The position numbers were made by a program, and so were the translations under genes. From an uncultured Christensenella sp. (GTDB lineage: Bacteria > Bacillota > Clostridia > Christensenellales > UBA3700): a DNA stretch of 64,000 bases. Positions 55,307-63,323 of this stretch are shown piece by piece; position 1 is the first letter of the stretch; each line of letters begins with the position of its first letter. Under the pieces are notes generated by a model that had not been told where the DNA came from, ran no database searches, and worked only from the letters and a program-made list of their open reading frames with translations. The stretch is from NCBI GenBank assembly GCA_949290515.1, contig CASERZ010000010.1, positions 32,343 to 96,342 of the forward strand. Reading direction: 5' to 3'.

Positions 55307-55389
55307 GTATCGATATCGTTATTTATTGCTTTTCGCGGCATACCTAATGCTATATGCATACGGATAATCAGCTCTTTTACTGCTAGATG

Positions 55390-56787
55390 TTATCTTTCCG
55401 CGCCTACGATTTCTCTTGCCATCAATACGCCCATTACCGACGCCATCATAAGACCTCTCGTCCAACCCGTCGAGTCGCCCAGACAATGCAGATTTTTCAC
55501 GCTCGTATTGAAGTGCTCGTCCATCTTAATCTTGTTGCTGTAAAATTTGAGTTCGGGAGAATAAAGCAGAGTTTCGGGGCTTGCGAATCCCGGTACTACC
55601 ATATCCACCTGCTGAATAAAGTTGAGTATACACGTCATCGCTCTGTAAGGCATTGCCGATGTGATATCTCCTGCAATCGCGTCTGTAAGAGTGGGTTTTA
55701 CGTTGGACTGCTGAAGTTCCTTTTGCCAGGTGCGCTTGCCGTCAAGTATATCGCCGTAACGCTGTACCATAATGTGTCCCGCACCTAGCATATTGGTCAG
55801 CTCGCCGACCTTCTTTGCGTATTCGATAGGCTGATTGAAAGGCTCGCGGAAGTTGTGCGATACCAAAATCGCAAGGTTGGTATTGGACGACTTCTTATCC
55901 TTGTAAGAATGTCCGTTGACCACTGCGAGATTGTTGTCGTAATTCTCCTGTGCTACAAATCCGCCGGGATTCTGACAGAATGTGCGCACTTTGTTTTTGA
56001 AAGGGTTGGGATAGCCTATGAGCTTGGACTCGTAGAGCACCTTGTTGACCTCTTCCATAACTTCGTTTCTTACCTCGACTCTCACTCCGATATCTACGGT
56101 GCCGGGCTGATGGTCGATATTGTGATTTCTACAAGTAGTCTCCAGCCAGTCCGCGCCTCTTCTGCCCGTAGCCACGATTACCTTGTCCGCATATACCGTT
56201 TCGACGTTATTTTTTACTTTTATGGTCGCGCCCTTGCATACGTTGTCTTCTATAACGAGGTCGGTACACTCTGTGTTGAACATAATTTCCACACCGTGCT
56301 CCAAAAGATATTTTTCAATCGAGAAGTATATCTGTTGTGCCTTTTCCGTACCCAGATGACGTATAGGGCAATCCACGAGTTTAAGACCCGCTCTGATTGC
56401 TTTCTTGCGAATTTCCTTTATCTTGTCAGGCTCGGCTATACCCTCTATTTTGGTATCCGCGCCGAATTCGAGATATATGCTGTCGGCATACTCTATAGTC
56501 TTTTGCGCAAGGTCGTGTCCGATAAGGTCGGGCAAATCTCCGCCTACGTCACTGCTCAAAGACAGTTTTCCGTCCGAGAAAGCTCCCGCTCCCGAAAAGC
56601 CCGTCGTAATCGCGCAATTCTTGCAATTCATACAATGTCCCGTCCTGTGTTTGGGACAAGCGCGCTTTTCTATGGCTGCTCCTTTTTCTACTATCGCGAT
56701 TTTCTTTCCGCTGTTTTTCTTGATAAGCTCCAGCGCGGTAAATATACCCGCGGGTCCTGCGCCTATAATCAATACGTCTGTGTTCAT
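55390..56787 (-). CDS. FAD-dependent oxidoreductase (COG2509-type)
   Basis: The 465-residue protein has an N-terminal FAD motif VLIIGAGPAGIFTALELIKK, a Cys-rich segment CPKHRTGHCMNCKNC (four Cys, about 43-58) that could bind a metal or iron-sulfur cluster, a FSGAGAFSDGKLSLS loop and a late GDSTGWTRGLMMASVMGV FAD contact. It belongs to the uncharacterised FAD-dependent dehydrogenases of COG2509, by recollection. Substrate unknown. It is monocistronic and convergent with rbr. Confidence 0.83.
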   Translation of the reverse strand: MNTDVLIIGAGPAGIFTALELIKKNSGKKIAIVEKGAAIEKRACPKHRTGHCMNCKNCAITTGFSGAGAFSDGKLSLSSDVGGDLPDLIGHDLAQKTIEYADSIYLEFGADTKIEGIAEPDKIKEIRKKAIRAGLKLVDCPIRHLGTEKAQQIYFSIEKYLLEHGVEIMFNTECTDLVIEDNVCKGATIKVKNNVETVYADKVIVATGRRGADWLETTCRNHNIDHQPGTVDIGVRVEVRNEVMEEVNKVLYESKLIGYPNPFKNKVRTFCQNPGGFVAQENYDNNLAVVNGHSYKDKKSSNTNLAILVSHNFREPFNQPIEYAKKVGELTNMLGAGHIMVQRYGDILDGKRTWQKELQQSNVKPTLTDAIAGDITSAMPYRAMTCILNFIQQVDMVVPGFASPETLLYSPELKFYSNKIKMDEHFNTSVKNLHCLGDSTGWTRGLMMASVMGVLMAREIVGAER

Positions 56788-57000
56788 TTTTCTCTCCTTG
56801 ACGGCATTAAAAAAGCCGCTCTAAGTATTGCAACGGGGCATACCTAAGCAGCACTCAAGATACTTTTGTATCCTCAATCGATTATAGCACCAAAACATAA
56901 CTTTGTCAAGCCCTATTTCTCTAAGCCTAATTCTGAGCGGATAGTTATATATATCCCCCGTAAATTATAAGGAACTTTTCTTCAATTTTGCCCTCCGCGA

Positions 57001-57029
57001 TTGACTTAACGCTCAATTATTGTTAGAAT
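57001..57029 (+). promoter_or_regulatory. Promoter of the acetyltransferase gene
   Basis: TTGACT (57001-57006), 17 nt and TAGAAT (57024-57029), 32 nt before the ATG. Confidence 0.8.
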
Positions 57030-57060
57030 TGTCTTAGCCGACAAAGGCAAAAGGAGTTTT

Positions 57061-57669
57061 ATGACGGAAAGAGAAAAAATGATTGCGGGTATGCTCTACA
57101 ACCCTACCGACTCCGAGCTGACCGCATTGAGAGAAAAAGTAAGACAAGCGTGTCGCGACTTCGACCGTACCGACGAAAACGAAGAGGAAAAAAGATGTGC
57201 TATCCTTGACGGCGTTCTGAAAAGTCACAAAAAGTTTTTTCACTTCGAAAGAGGCGTGAGATTCGATTACGGCTGTAATACTTCGCTCGGCGAAAACTTT
57301 TTCGCTAATTACAACTGCATTATTCTCGACGTATGTCCCGTCAATATCGGCGACAACGTGATGTTCGGTCCCAACGTAACCATCGCTACTCCCGTGCACC
57401 CCCTTCTTGCCGAAGAAAGAGCGGTACAGCAATTCCCCGACGGCTATTATGACCTCGAATACGCAAAACCTATCACGATATGCGACGACGTATGGCTCGC
57501 AAGCAACGTCGTAGTCAACGGCGGAGTTACCATAGGCAAAGGCTCTGTTATAGGAAGCGGCAGCGTAGTCACGAGAGATATACCCGAGGGCGTTATAGCC
57601 GTAGGCAACCCTTGCAGAGTGCTGCGAAAAATCACAGATAAAGACAGAATTTTGCATAAGCGTGTCTGA
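57061..57669 (+). CDS. Maltose/galactoside O-acetyltransferase family
   Basis: The 202-residue protein has the Maa N-terminal helix (TEREKMIAGMLYNPTDSELT) and a left-handed beta-helix of hexapeptide repeats (NIGDNVMFGPNVTIATPVHP with the catalytic His, VWLASNVVVNGGVTIGKGSV). It acetylates sugars from acetyl-CoA in the cytoplasm. AAAGGAG precedes the ATG. Confidence 0.93.
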   Translation: MTEREKMIAGMLYNPTDSELTALREKVRQACRDFDRTDENEEEKRCAILDGVLKSHKKFFHFERGVRFDYGCNTSLGENFFANYNCIILDVCPVNIGDNVMFGPNVTIATPVHPLLAEERAVQQFPDGYYDLEYAKPITICDDVWLASNVVVNGGVTIGKGSVIGSGSVVTRDIPEGVIAVGNPCRVLRKITDKDRILHKRV

Positions 57670-57733
57670 TACGCTTTATGCTGATATATATTTGTGAAAC
57701 CAAATATAAAGATTACATTTGCTCAAAAAAATA

Positions 57734-57765
57734 GCACGGTTTGCGCTTTGCAAGCCGTGTTTTTC
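57734..57765 (+). terminator. Terminator of the acetyltransferase gene
   Basis: CACGGTTTGC pairs with GCAAGCCGTG (one wobble), then TTTTTC. The remaining 57766-58012 holds only palindrome copy 3 and AT-rich sequence. Confidence 0.8.
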
Positions 57766-57800
57766 TATATATAAATCTAAATATATACTAATATAAGAGT

Positions 57801-57840
57801 AATTTATACAATTTACATAAGGCTTAAATTGTATAAATTA
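57801..57840. repeat. Dispersed 41-bp palindrome, copy 3
   Basis: Arms and loop are the same as copy 1 over the core. The flank 57771-57800 resembles that of copy 2. Confidence 0.9.
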
Positions 57841-58012
57841 GCAGGCAACATTGATAAAAACGCGCTTTTTTTTGCTCTCGTACTACAAGCCGCGAAAATA
57901 AAAATCGCGCTCTTATAAAATCGAGCACGATTGCGTATAAGCATATTGTTTTGCGATAAATAATACTTCCTTATCAAATTAATGACTTGCTAAATTATGA
58001 TTGAATTGTTTG

Positions 58013-58258
58013 CTAATACGCTGCAATCCCAAACAAATAATCCGTACTTACGTCGTACAGTTGAGCGATTTTTACGATAATACCGAGAGAAGGAATCCGC
58101 TGACCTTTTTCATAATGCAAATAGCTGATTGCGCTGACTCCAAGAAATTGCGCAACCTTGGCTTGCGTCCATCCTTTTTCCTTTCGTAGCTCCAACAGAC
58201 GTTCGGCAAATTTCTTCTCGGTAACGTCTTCGGTTGCATTATCTTTCTTCTGTTTCAT
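58013..58258 (-). CDS. XRE-family HTH regulator, probably leaderless mRNA
   Basis: The 81-residue protein has a Cro/C1-type HTH (FAERLLELRKEKGWTQAKVA, QFLGVSAISYLHYEKGQR) and ends DVSTDYLFGIAAY. The ATG at 58258 has no Shine-Dalgarno site. Instead a perfect TATAAT lies only 6 nt upstream, so the transcript should begin at or next to the ATG. It is divergent from a lipoprotein gene, with palindromic sites in between, and probably represses both. Confidence 0.85.
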   Translation of the reverse strand: MKQKKDNATEDVTEKKFAERLLELRKEKGWTQAKVAQFLGVSAISYLHYEKGQRIPSLGIIVKIAQLYDVSTDYLFGIAAY

Positions 58259-58296
58259 ACTTGTATTATACAATTATGAAGTCGGAATATACGTTT

Positions 58297-58313
58297 ACTA
58301 ACAAATTGTTAGT
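58297..58313. promoter_or_regulatory. Operator-like palindrome
   Basis: ACTAACAA, a central A, then TTGTTAGT: a perfect 17-bp palindrome. A second partial copy (AATTTGTTAG, 58327-58336) overlaps the plus-strand promoter. Confidence 0.7.
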
Positions 58314-58321
58314 GGATTTTG

Positions 58322-58350
58322 TTGACAATTTGTTAGGTGTATTTTACAAT
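58322..58350 (+). promoter_or_regulatory. Promoter of the lipoprotein gene, overlapped by an operator half-site
   Basis: TTGACA (58322-58327), 17 nt and TACAAT (58345-58350). The -35 end and the spacer contain the TTGTTAG operator half. Confidence 0.8.
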
Positions 58351-58405
58351 AAATTTAATACCGTTCATTAATATTACGGAAAATTCTATACATCAAGGAG
58401 GGATT

Positions 58406-59323
58406 ATGAAAAAAACTCCGCTATACTTTATTCTACTGTTTGTTTTTCTATTATCGGCATCGTCCTTTCTTTTTGTCGCTTGCGACGGCAATACCGAACC
58501 TCAGATTACGACTGAAAATCTTACCCCGCAACAACAAGTAGACATTGCAATCGAAAGGCTTACGGCAATGCGCAATGCCTGTCTGAAGGAAAACAGCATA
58601 GCCACAACTTCCAAATCGCTCACTGCCGTCTCAAGTTCGTCAAATTCAACCGATTTGGAAGATTTATACGCAATGCTTGACAAAAACAAGTCCGCATTTA
58701 ATCCGACTTACGAAACCTCAAGAAGTTCTATGTGGGCAGCATTTTCTATCGCTTTACTCGACGCTTTGCTACAACACGGAACAGCTTGCTTTGATTACGA
58801 CATCGCACCTGCCTATGTTTTTACAGGCGGCGAATACGCACAATGTTTTAAAGAATTTTTCCCTACTAAAATCCGTTTTCTCGGCACGAAACAAGAAGAC
58901 GGCAAAAAAGTAATTTATGCATCAATCCTAATTTCGGTGGAAGATGTAGGAGATACGCTTACATTTTGGTATGATTTGAAAACATATTACACAGACGACG
59001 AGCATTTCGGTTATTCTCTTCTCCGCGCACCTATTGTTTATCCAGACGATTCTCGTTCCGGTGACGCTTTCTCTTATTACGATAAGGCTGAGCCTCAACG
59101 CTTTGTGGAAATCGAAGCCGAAAAAATACAAGGACAATGCCGAGGGACTATTCTGTACGCCGACACTTTATGTAACGAATTGAGTTCTTTCCCGCAAGAA
59201 GATTTGCAGATAATGTTCGATTTTCTGGATGACATTCACGCGTCATTCCCTAAATCCGATACAAGGGAGACTTTATCCTCATCATTTAGCGTCAATCTTG
59301 ACGACGTGGCAAATATGCGCTGA
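58406..59323 (+). CDS. Unrecognised lipoprotein
   Basis: The 305-residue protein starts MKKTPLYF at 58406, behind GGAGGG. A signal peptide of about 26 residues ends in LFVACDG, so the Cys is lipidated. The mature part begins with a Thr/Gln-rich helix, a Ser-rich linker (SLTAVSSSSNSTDL), and a globular domain (about 90-250). No domain is recognised. It is controlled from a promoter covered by sites for the divergent XRE regulator. Confidence 0.75.
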   Translation: MKKTPLYFILLFVFLLSASSFLFVACDGNTEPQITTENLTPQQQVDIAIERLTAMRNACLKENSIATTSKSLTAVSSSSNSTDLEDLYAMLDKNKSAFNPTYETSRSSMWAAFSIALLDALLQHGTACFDYDIAPAYVFTGGEYAQCFKEFFPTKIRFLGTKQEDGKKVIYASILISVEDVGDTLTFWYDLKTYYTDDEHFGYSLLRAPIVYPDDSRSGDAFSYYDKAEPQRFVEIEAEKIQGQCRGTILYADTLCNELSSFPQEDLQIMFDFLDDIHASFPKSDTRETLSSSFSVNLDDVANMR

Positions 59324-59356
59324 TATTAATGAAGAGTACAATATCGCATATAATGC

Positions 59357-59390
59357 AAGCGAGCAAGGATTTTCCATGCTCGCTTTATTT
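59357..59390 (+). terminator. Terminator of the lipoprotein gene
   Basis: A 9-bp stem (59357-59365 with 59377-59385) and TATTTTA. Confidence 0.75.
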
Positions 59391-59569
59391 TATACCCCCT
59401 GACTGTTTTAAAGGTTATACGTAAAAGCACTTACTTGCCAGCAAGTGTCGCAGTCTCCTGAAGCGGGCTTACCACTGACAAAAGTCAAATATGCACAAAA
59501 ATAGCCTCATGCAAGCATGGGAATTTTACAAATTACCCACTTCGTGCGACCTTGGAGAAGGGTGTGATT

Positions 59570-59655
59570 TTTTTCTTTTTCAAGACCGACTACGATAGGA
59601 GCGTACTTGCCGTACGTGACTGAGTAGGAGCGTCGCAGATAAAAGGAAATGGCGC
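59570..59655. repeat. Hairpin element with conserved apex, copy 1
   Basis: The apex at 59598-59624 is GGAGCGTAC, four variable bases (TTGC), then CGTACGTGACTGAG. Flanks pair imperfectly: a T-rich left arm with an AAAAGGAAA right arm, and CTAC with GTAG. The stretch 59391-59569 before it holds nothing I can name. Confidence 0.55.
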
Positions 59656-59698
59656 GCCGCTATGTTCCCTACTTTGTGCAAGCGCGGAGATTAGTGCA

Positions 59699-59782
59699 GA
59701 ATAGCGATTTTGAAGAGAGTTCGCGAACGGAGCGTACTATACGTACGTGACTGAGCGCAACTGCTCGCGCAAAATCGCTATT
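59699..59782. repeat. Hairpin element with conserved apex, copy 2
   Basis: The apex at 59729-59755 has the same 27-nt motif with TATA in the centre. The arms AATAGCGATTTTG (59700-59712) and CAAAATCGCTATT (59770-59782) are perfect 13-bp complements, unrelated in sequence to those of copy 1. Confidence 0.7.
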
Positions 59783-59804
59783 GTGTGCTGATATACGCGC
59801 TCGC

Positions 59805-60749
59805 CTATATAATAAGAGCCATTAAGGGCAACGTCACTATCGACGACATAGTTCCCAAAAGCACAGTATTTGCCGCAACGTCCTGCCCTTCGCCCAAAAT
59901 CTCGGCATAGTTCTGCACGACGGATGCCACGGGACATGCGCACATTACGTACATACACCATTTAAGCTCCTCGTCGACGCGCAAAAGCGTAAGTATGCCC
60001 AGCACTACCAAGGGGAAAACAAATTGATTGATTACTACTGAAAAATAAGTCCAGGGACTGGAAAATATGCTTTTAAATTGCACGGTCGCAAGACGCATAC
60101 CCATAACCAACATACACAAAGGCGTGGTCATCTTGCTGAGTATGTAAATCATATTTTCGATTTGCCCCAAAAAATAGCCGTTGTCCGCGCTTATCTTGAA
60201 GCCCGTGAAGAAAAACGGCAAGGAAAAAGCTATGGATATGGTGGCGGGATTGAGCAATATTTTTTTGATGCTGATATATTTTTTGTCGCGCGTAATTATT
60301 GCCGAAACCAATGTCCAGCCCAAAAGGCTCATTGACAGAAAATACATCATAGAATACACTGCTACGTTTGGAGAATCGGGAAAGAGTGCTTCCAAAAGCG
60401 GCACTCCCAAAAACGAACAGTTGGAAAGCGTAGTCGCTATCGTAACGATACGGTATTTGACCTCTTCCATTTTCTTGCGGAAGATAAGATAAAATATACC
60501 TATAAAAACAAGCTGTACGATTGTTATGATAACAAAGAATATCAGAAGATTGATTAAAAGCTCTTTTGAATAATCGGCTTTGTTAAAAGAGTATAGCGTG
60601 AGTACGGGTTGACATACAAACATCAACAGCTTGGAAAACGCCGAAATACTGTCAGGCTTGACGGCTTTGACTTTAATCAGCACAAACCCCGGTACGGCGT
60701 ATGCCAACATTATTCCCACCATTATCAGCGTAACTTTAAATTCTTGCAT
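59805..60749 (-). CDS. AEC-family (auxin efflux carrier-like) transporter
   Basis: The 314-residue protein has about 10 membrane helices in two halves, with the AEC-type patterns ISAFSKLLMFVCQPVLTLYS, TTLSNCSFLGVPLLEALFP and late ANTVLLGTMSSIVTLPLMA. Family members export or take up small organic anions such as malate. The substrate here is unknown. GAGAGGAAG precedes the ATG. Confidence 0.88.
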   Translation of the reverse strand: MQEFKVTLIMVGIMLAYAVPGFVLIKVKAVKPDSISAFSKLLMFVCQPVLTLYSFNKADYSKELLINLLIFFVIITIVQLVFIGIFYLIFRKKMEEVKYRIVTIATTLSNCSFLGVPLLEALFPDSPNVAVYSMMYFLSMSLLGWTLVSAIITRDKKYISIKKILLNPATISIAFSLPFFFTGFKISADNGYFLGQIENMIYILSKMTTPLCMLVMGMRLATVQFKSIFSSPWTYFSVVINQFVFPLVVLGILTLLRVDEELKWCMYVMCACPVASVVQNYAEILGEGQDVAANTVLLGTMSSIVTLPLMALII

Positions 60750-60778
60750 AACTTCCTCTCAAAAACTTTCGAGAGAAT

Positions 60779-60806
60779 ATTATCCCAAAGCAGTATGCTT
60801 TGTCAA
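60779..60806 (-). promoter_or_regulatory. Promoter of the AEC transporter gene
   Basis: On the minus strand TTGACA (60801-60806), 16 nt and GATAAT (60779-60784). Confidence 0.75.
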
Positions 60807-60822
60807 CCGTTATGTCGCAAAA

Positions 60823-61158
60823 TCAAAGCAACCCGTGAAGATTACGCATAAGTCTGACGATAAGCTCTTGTTGATTGTCGGGAAGTCCGCTGAAAAGTCC
60901 CAGACAAGCCTCCTCCATTTTGCTCATTCCCATATCTTCGTCGTCTATGCCGAGGATAAAATCCGCACTTACGTTGTAATACCCGCTCAAAGCGATTATC
61001 GCGTCGCAAGTAGGCTTTGAAGTACCCTTCTCCCACTGACATACGGTCGCCTGACCTATCCCCAACGCGTCCGCCAACTGCTTTTGCGATACTTTGGCGT
61101 CAAGCCTTAAATTTTTAAGAATATCTTTTATCTGCATTTTTTCTTGCTTTTCCATCAT
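60823..61158 (-). CDS. XRE-family HTH regulator
   Basis: The 111-residue protein has a Cro/C1-type HTH in residues 10-65 (LRLDAKVSQKQLADALGIGQ, ATVCQWEKGTSKPTCDAI) followed by NVSADFILGIDDE and a short helical tail (PDNQQELIVRLMRNL). GAGG precedes the ATG. It is divergent from spo0A. Target genes are unknown. Confidence 0.88.
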   Translation of the reverse strand: MMEKQEKMQIKDILKNLRLDAKVSQKQLADALGIGQATVCQWEKGTSKPTCDAIIALSGYYNVSADFILGIDDEDMGMSKMEEACLGLFSGLPDNQQELIVRLMRNLHGLL

Positions 61159-61263
61159 TTTATCCTCATTGACAATATATTACCACATCTTTCACGATTA
61201 GAAAAGTAATTTTATCAATAAATAATATTAGTTTTACGATTGATTTTACAAAATATTTACTAA

Positions 61264-61270
61264 TTCGACA
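61264..61270 (+). promoter_or_regulatory. 0A box upstream of spo0A
   Basis: TTCGACA is an exact 0A box (complement TGTCGAA), 80 nt before the spo0A ATG. A nearby TTGACA (61275-61280) and AAAGAATAT (61294-61302, sigma-H-like -10) are promoter candidates. Confidence 0.6.
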
Positions 61271-61349
61271 CTATTTGACAACACTCGCCATTGAAAGAAT
61301 ATTTGCGACATAATAAAATGATTATGTTAAGAATTTTTCGGAGGAATCT

Positions 61350-62138
61350 ATGAAGAAAATCAAACTATTGGTTGTTGACGACAACGACGATTTTATCAAC
61401 AACGTCAAACAAACTTACCTTACCGACGAAGAAGTGGAAGTTATCGGTTCGGCTCACGACGGACTCGAAGCTATACATAAGATAGAAAGTTACAATCCCG
61501 ACGTAGTTATTCTCGATTTGGTTATGCCCGAAGTAGACGGTTTCGGCGTACTTGCCAACCTCGACTATAAGAAAATGCCCAAACGCCCCAACTTTATCGT
61601 TGTATCTCAGCTTACGGGCGAAAACTTTATCAACAAGGCAGTATCTCTCGGCGCAAGCTATTATCTCGTCAAACCCGTTAATATGCTTATGCTAAAAGAC
61701 AGAGTAAAAGAATTCGGCTCGGAAAATCCCAAAAAGTCCGACGAAACCCCCGACGACAGATTCGTAAGACAAGCAATAAAACGCTCCCAGCGTAATCTCG
61801 ACGAAAAACTCGCCAATATCTTTATATCGGTAGGTATTCCCGCACATATAAAGGGTTATCAGTTTTTGAGAGAAGCTATCAAGATGGCTATAGATACTCC
61901 CGAAATCATCAACAGCATCACCAAAAAGCTTTACCCCTCTATCGCGGAAAAGTTCAATACCTCGCCCTCTAAGGTCGAACGCGCAATAAGACACGCCATC
62001 GAGGTAGCGTGGAACAGAGGCAGAATAGAAAATATCAACAATATCTTCGGTCTTAAGATTTATACCGCCAACGACAAACCTACCAACGGCGAATTCATCG
62101 CACTTCTTGCTGACAAAATGATTATGGAGGGCGCGTAA
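61350..62138 (+). CDS. spo0A: Sporulation master regulator Spo0A
   Basis: The 262-residue protein has a response-regulator receiver (acidic pocket VVDDNDD at 8-14, phosphorylated Asp56 in VVILDLVMPEVDG, Lys108 in YYLVKPVN). A short linker leads to the Spo0A DNA-binding domain (about 150-262), with IKGYQFLREAIKMAI and the recognition-helix segment TSPSKVERAIRHAIEVAWNR. When phosphorylated it starts sporulation. GGAGG precedes the ATG. An upstream 0A box implies autoregulation. The usual neighbour spoIVB is not present. Confidence 0.97.
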   Translation: MKKIKLLVVDDNDDFINNVKQTYLTDEEVEVIGSAHDGLEAIHKIESYNPDVVILDLVMPEVDGFGVLANLDYKKMPKRPNFIVVSQLTGENFINKAVSLGASYYLVKPVNMLMLKDRVKEFGSENPKKSDETPDDRFVRQAIKRSQRNLDEKLANIFISVGIPAHIKGYQFLREAIKMAIDTPEIINSITKKLYPSIAEKFNTSPSKVERAIRHAIEVAWNRGRIENINNIFGLKIYTANDKPTNGEFIALLADKMIMEGA

Positions 62139-62169
62139 TTCCGTCCGACTACACATATCGAATTATTGC

Positions 62170-62205
62170 AAAAGGGCAAGGCTACAAGTCTTGCCCTTTT
62201 GCTTT
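62170..62205 (+). terminator. Terminator of spo0A
   Basis: An 11-bp perfect stem (62170-62180 with 62190-62200), then GCTTTTG. Confidence 0.9.
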
Positions 62206-62438
62206 TGTGTAAAACGATATTACATATATTTAACCTTATGCTGTATATCCCTTTTCTTTTGTTTATCCGCTATTTCTTTTGAAAAAAATCTTCTGTATTC
62301 GCGCGCGTTTTTATATAGAACGTAAAATCGTTAAAATTTTTTAAACTTTTTTCTCAAAAACTATTTACAAATTGTACTTTTATGCATATAATACTAGACA
62401 TTGAATATACTTTCTTTTTGCAAGATAAGGAGATGTTT

Positions 62439-62999
62439 ATGGGAAAATATATCAAGTGCCCCAGATGTGAACTCAACTGGATAAAAGAAGAAGACGAGTA
62501 TTGCGACGTCTGCAAAGCGGAAATGGGAGTAGAAGGTTTCACTCTTCTCGAGGACGACGAAGAAGACGAAATGATTTGCCCTTACTGCCACGTCAACTAT
62601 CTCGAAAACGGCGAAAAGATGTGCTCCGAGTGCCGCGCTAAAAAGGCTCAGGACGACGATATGACGGATATGTTTGAAGGAGAAGAAGCACCTTCCAACG
62701 CAGAAGATGCGGACGAGGAAAGCAAAGAAATCTCCTTTGACGAAATCGACGAGGGTGAAAAACTCGATATGTATGACGACGCTTTCGACGACCAGGACGA
62801 CTTCTCTGCAGGCGACTTCAGCGACGAAGAAGAGGAAGAAGACGAAGAAATCGAAGAATCCGACGACGATTTGGACGATGACTTCAATTACGATATCGAC
62901 GACGTAGACACTTCTGACCTCGACGAAGAAGAAGAGGAAGAGGAAGAGGAAGAGGTAATACGGAAGCGTATCGAAGTGGTCATAACGAGGCGGTCTTGA
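62439..62999 (+). CDS. Zinc-ribbon protein with long acidic tail, 3' end inside tRNA-Ser
   Basis: The 186-residue protein starts MGKYIKCPRC at 62439, at the right distance from AAGGAG; the ATG 6 nt upstream is too close. Two CxxC pairs are at CPRC/CDVC, then CPYC/CSEC, two zinc ribbons in the first 65 residues. The rest is almost entirely Asp/Glu, ending in a Glu run and VIRKRIEVVITRRS. The last 38 nt lie within the tRNA-Ser gene, so the basic tail is encoded by tRNA sequence. Function unknown; the acidic tail could mimic nucleic acid or bind basic proteins. Confidence 0.7.
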   Translation: MGKYIKCPRCELNWIKEEDEYCDVCKAEMGVEGFTLLEDDEEDEMICPYCHVNYLENGEKMCSECRAKKAQDDDMTDMFEGEEAPSNAEDADEESKEISFDEIDEGEKLDMYDDAFDDQDDFSAGDFSDEEEEEDEEIEESDDDLDDDFNYDIDDVDTSDLDEEEEEEEEEEVIRKRIEVVITRRS

Positions 63000-63050
63000 A
63001 AACCGTTTGGGTGCAAGCCCACGGGGGTTCGAATCCCTCCGCTTCCGCCA
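62962..63050 (+). tRNA. tRNA-Ser (anticodon UGA), CCA encoded
   Basis: The acceptor GGAAGCG (62962-62968) pairs with CGCTTCC (63040-63046), then G discriminator and CCA. The anticodon arm is CGGTCTTGAAAACCG with anticodon TGA, followed by a long variable arm of the serine type and a T arm with GGTTCGAATCC. Confidence 0.96.
63030..63050 (+). repeat. tRNA 3' end, att-like direct repeat 1
   Basis: The last 21 nt of tRNA-Ser (CGAATCCC...CCGCCA) recur exactly at 63220-63240. Confidence 0.85.
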
Positions 63051-63078
63051 CATCAAGGCAGTTTGCCTATATACAAAC

Positions 63079-63112
63079 AAAAAAGACGAGAGAAAACCTC
63101 TCGCCTTTTTTT
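63079..63112 (+). terminator. Terminator after tRNA-Ser
   Basis: CGAGAG (63087-63092) pairs with CTCTCG (63098-63103), extended by A/T pairs, then T7. Confidence 0.85.
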
Positions 63113-63219
63113 GTTTTACTTCTTGGCAACTGTCTCGTTCTCTTCACCTCGGGATACCGAATTTGTGACGCTCGCATCTTCCACTCCGCTAGCTCGCTAT
63201 TCCGTCGCTTCGCTCCTTA

Positions 63220-63240
63220 CGAATCCCTCCGCTTCCGCCA
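63220..63240 (+). repeat. Duplicated tRNA 3' end, att-like direct repeat 2
   Basis: An exact 21-nt copy of the tRNA-Ser 3' end, including CCA, without the rest of a tRNA. This is the scar expected from integration of an element into the tRNA gene. Confidence 0.8.
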
Positions 63241-63245
63241 TTAGT

Positions 63246-63288
63246 GAATAATACGAACACCGAGACAAATTCGGGGTTCGTATTATTC
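63246..63288. terminator. Strong bidirectional hairpin
   Basis: GAATAATACGAAC (63246-63258) pairs perfectly with its complement (63276-63288), with four inner pairs (CCGA/TCGG). Confidence 0.65.
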
Positions 63289-63323
63289 TTTTCTGACGAT
63301 TATTTCGATATCAGAATAGAATT

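Noticed and set aside
61294..61302. Sigma-H promoter for spo0A
   Set aside because: The -10-like AAAGAATAT fits, but no AGGA-type -35 lies at the right distance. Mentioned only as a candidate.
62382..62438. Earlier start of the acidic zinc-ribbon protein
   Set aside because: AAGGAG lies directly against the ATG at 62433, and sequence before it is promoter-like. The ATG at 62439 has correct spacing.
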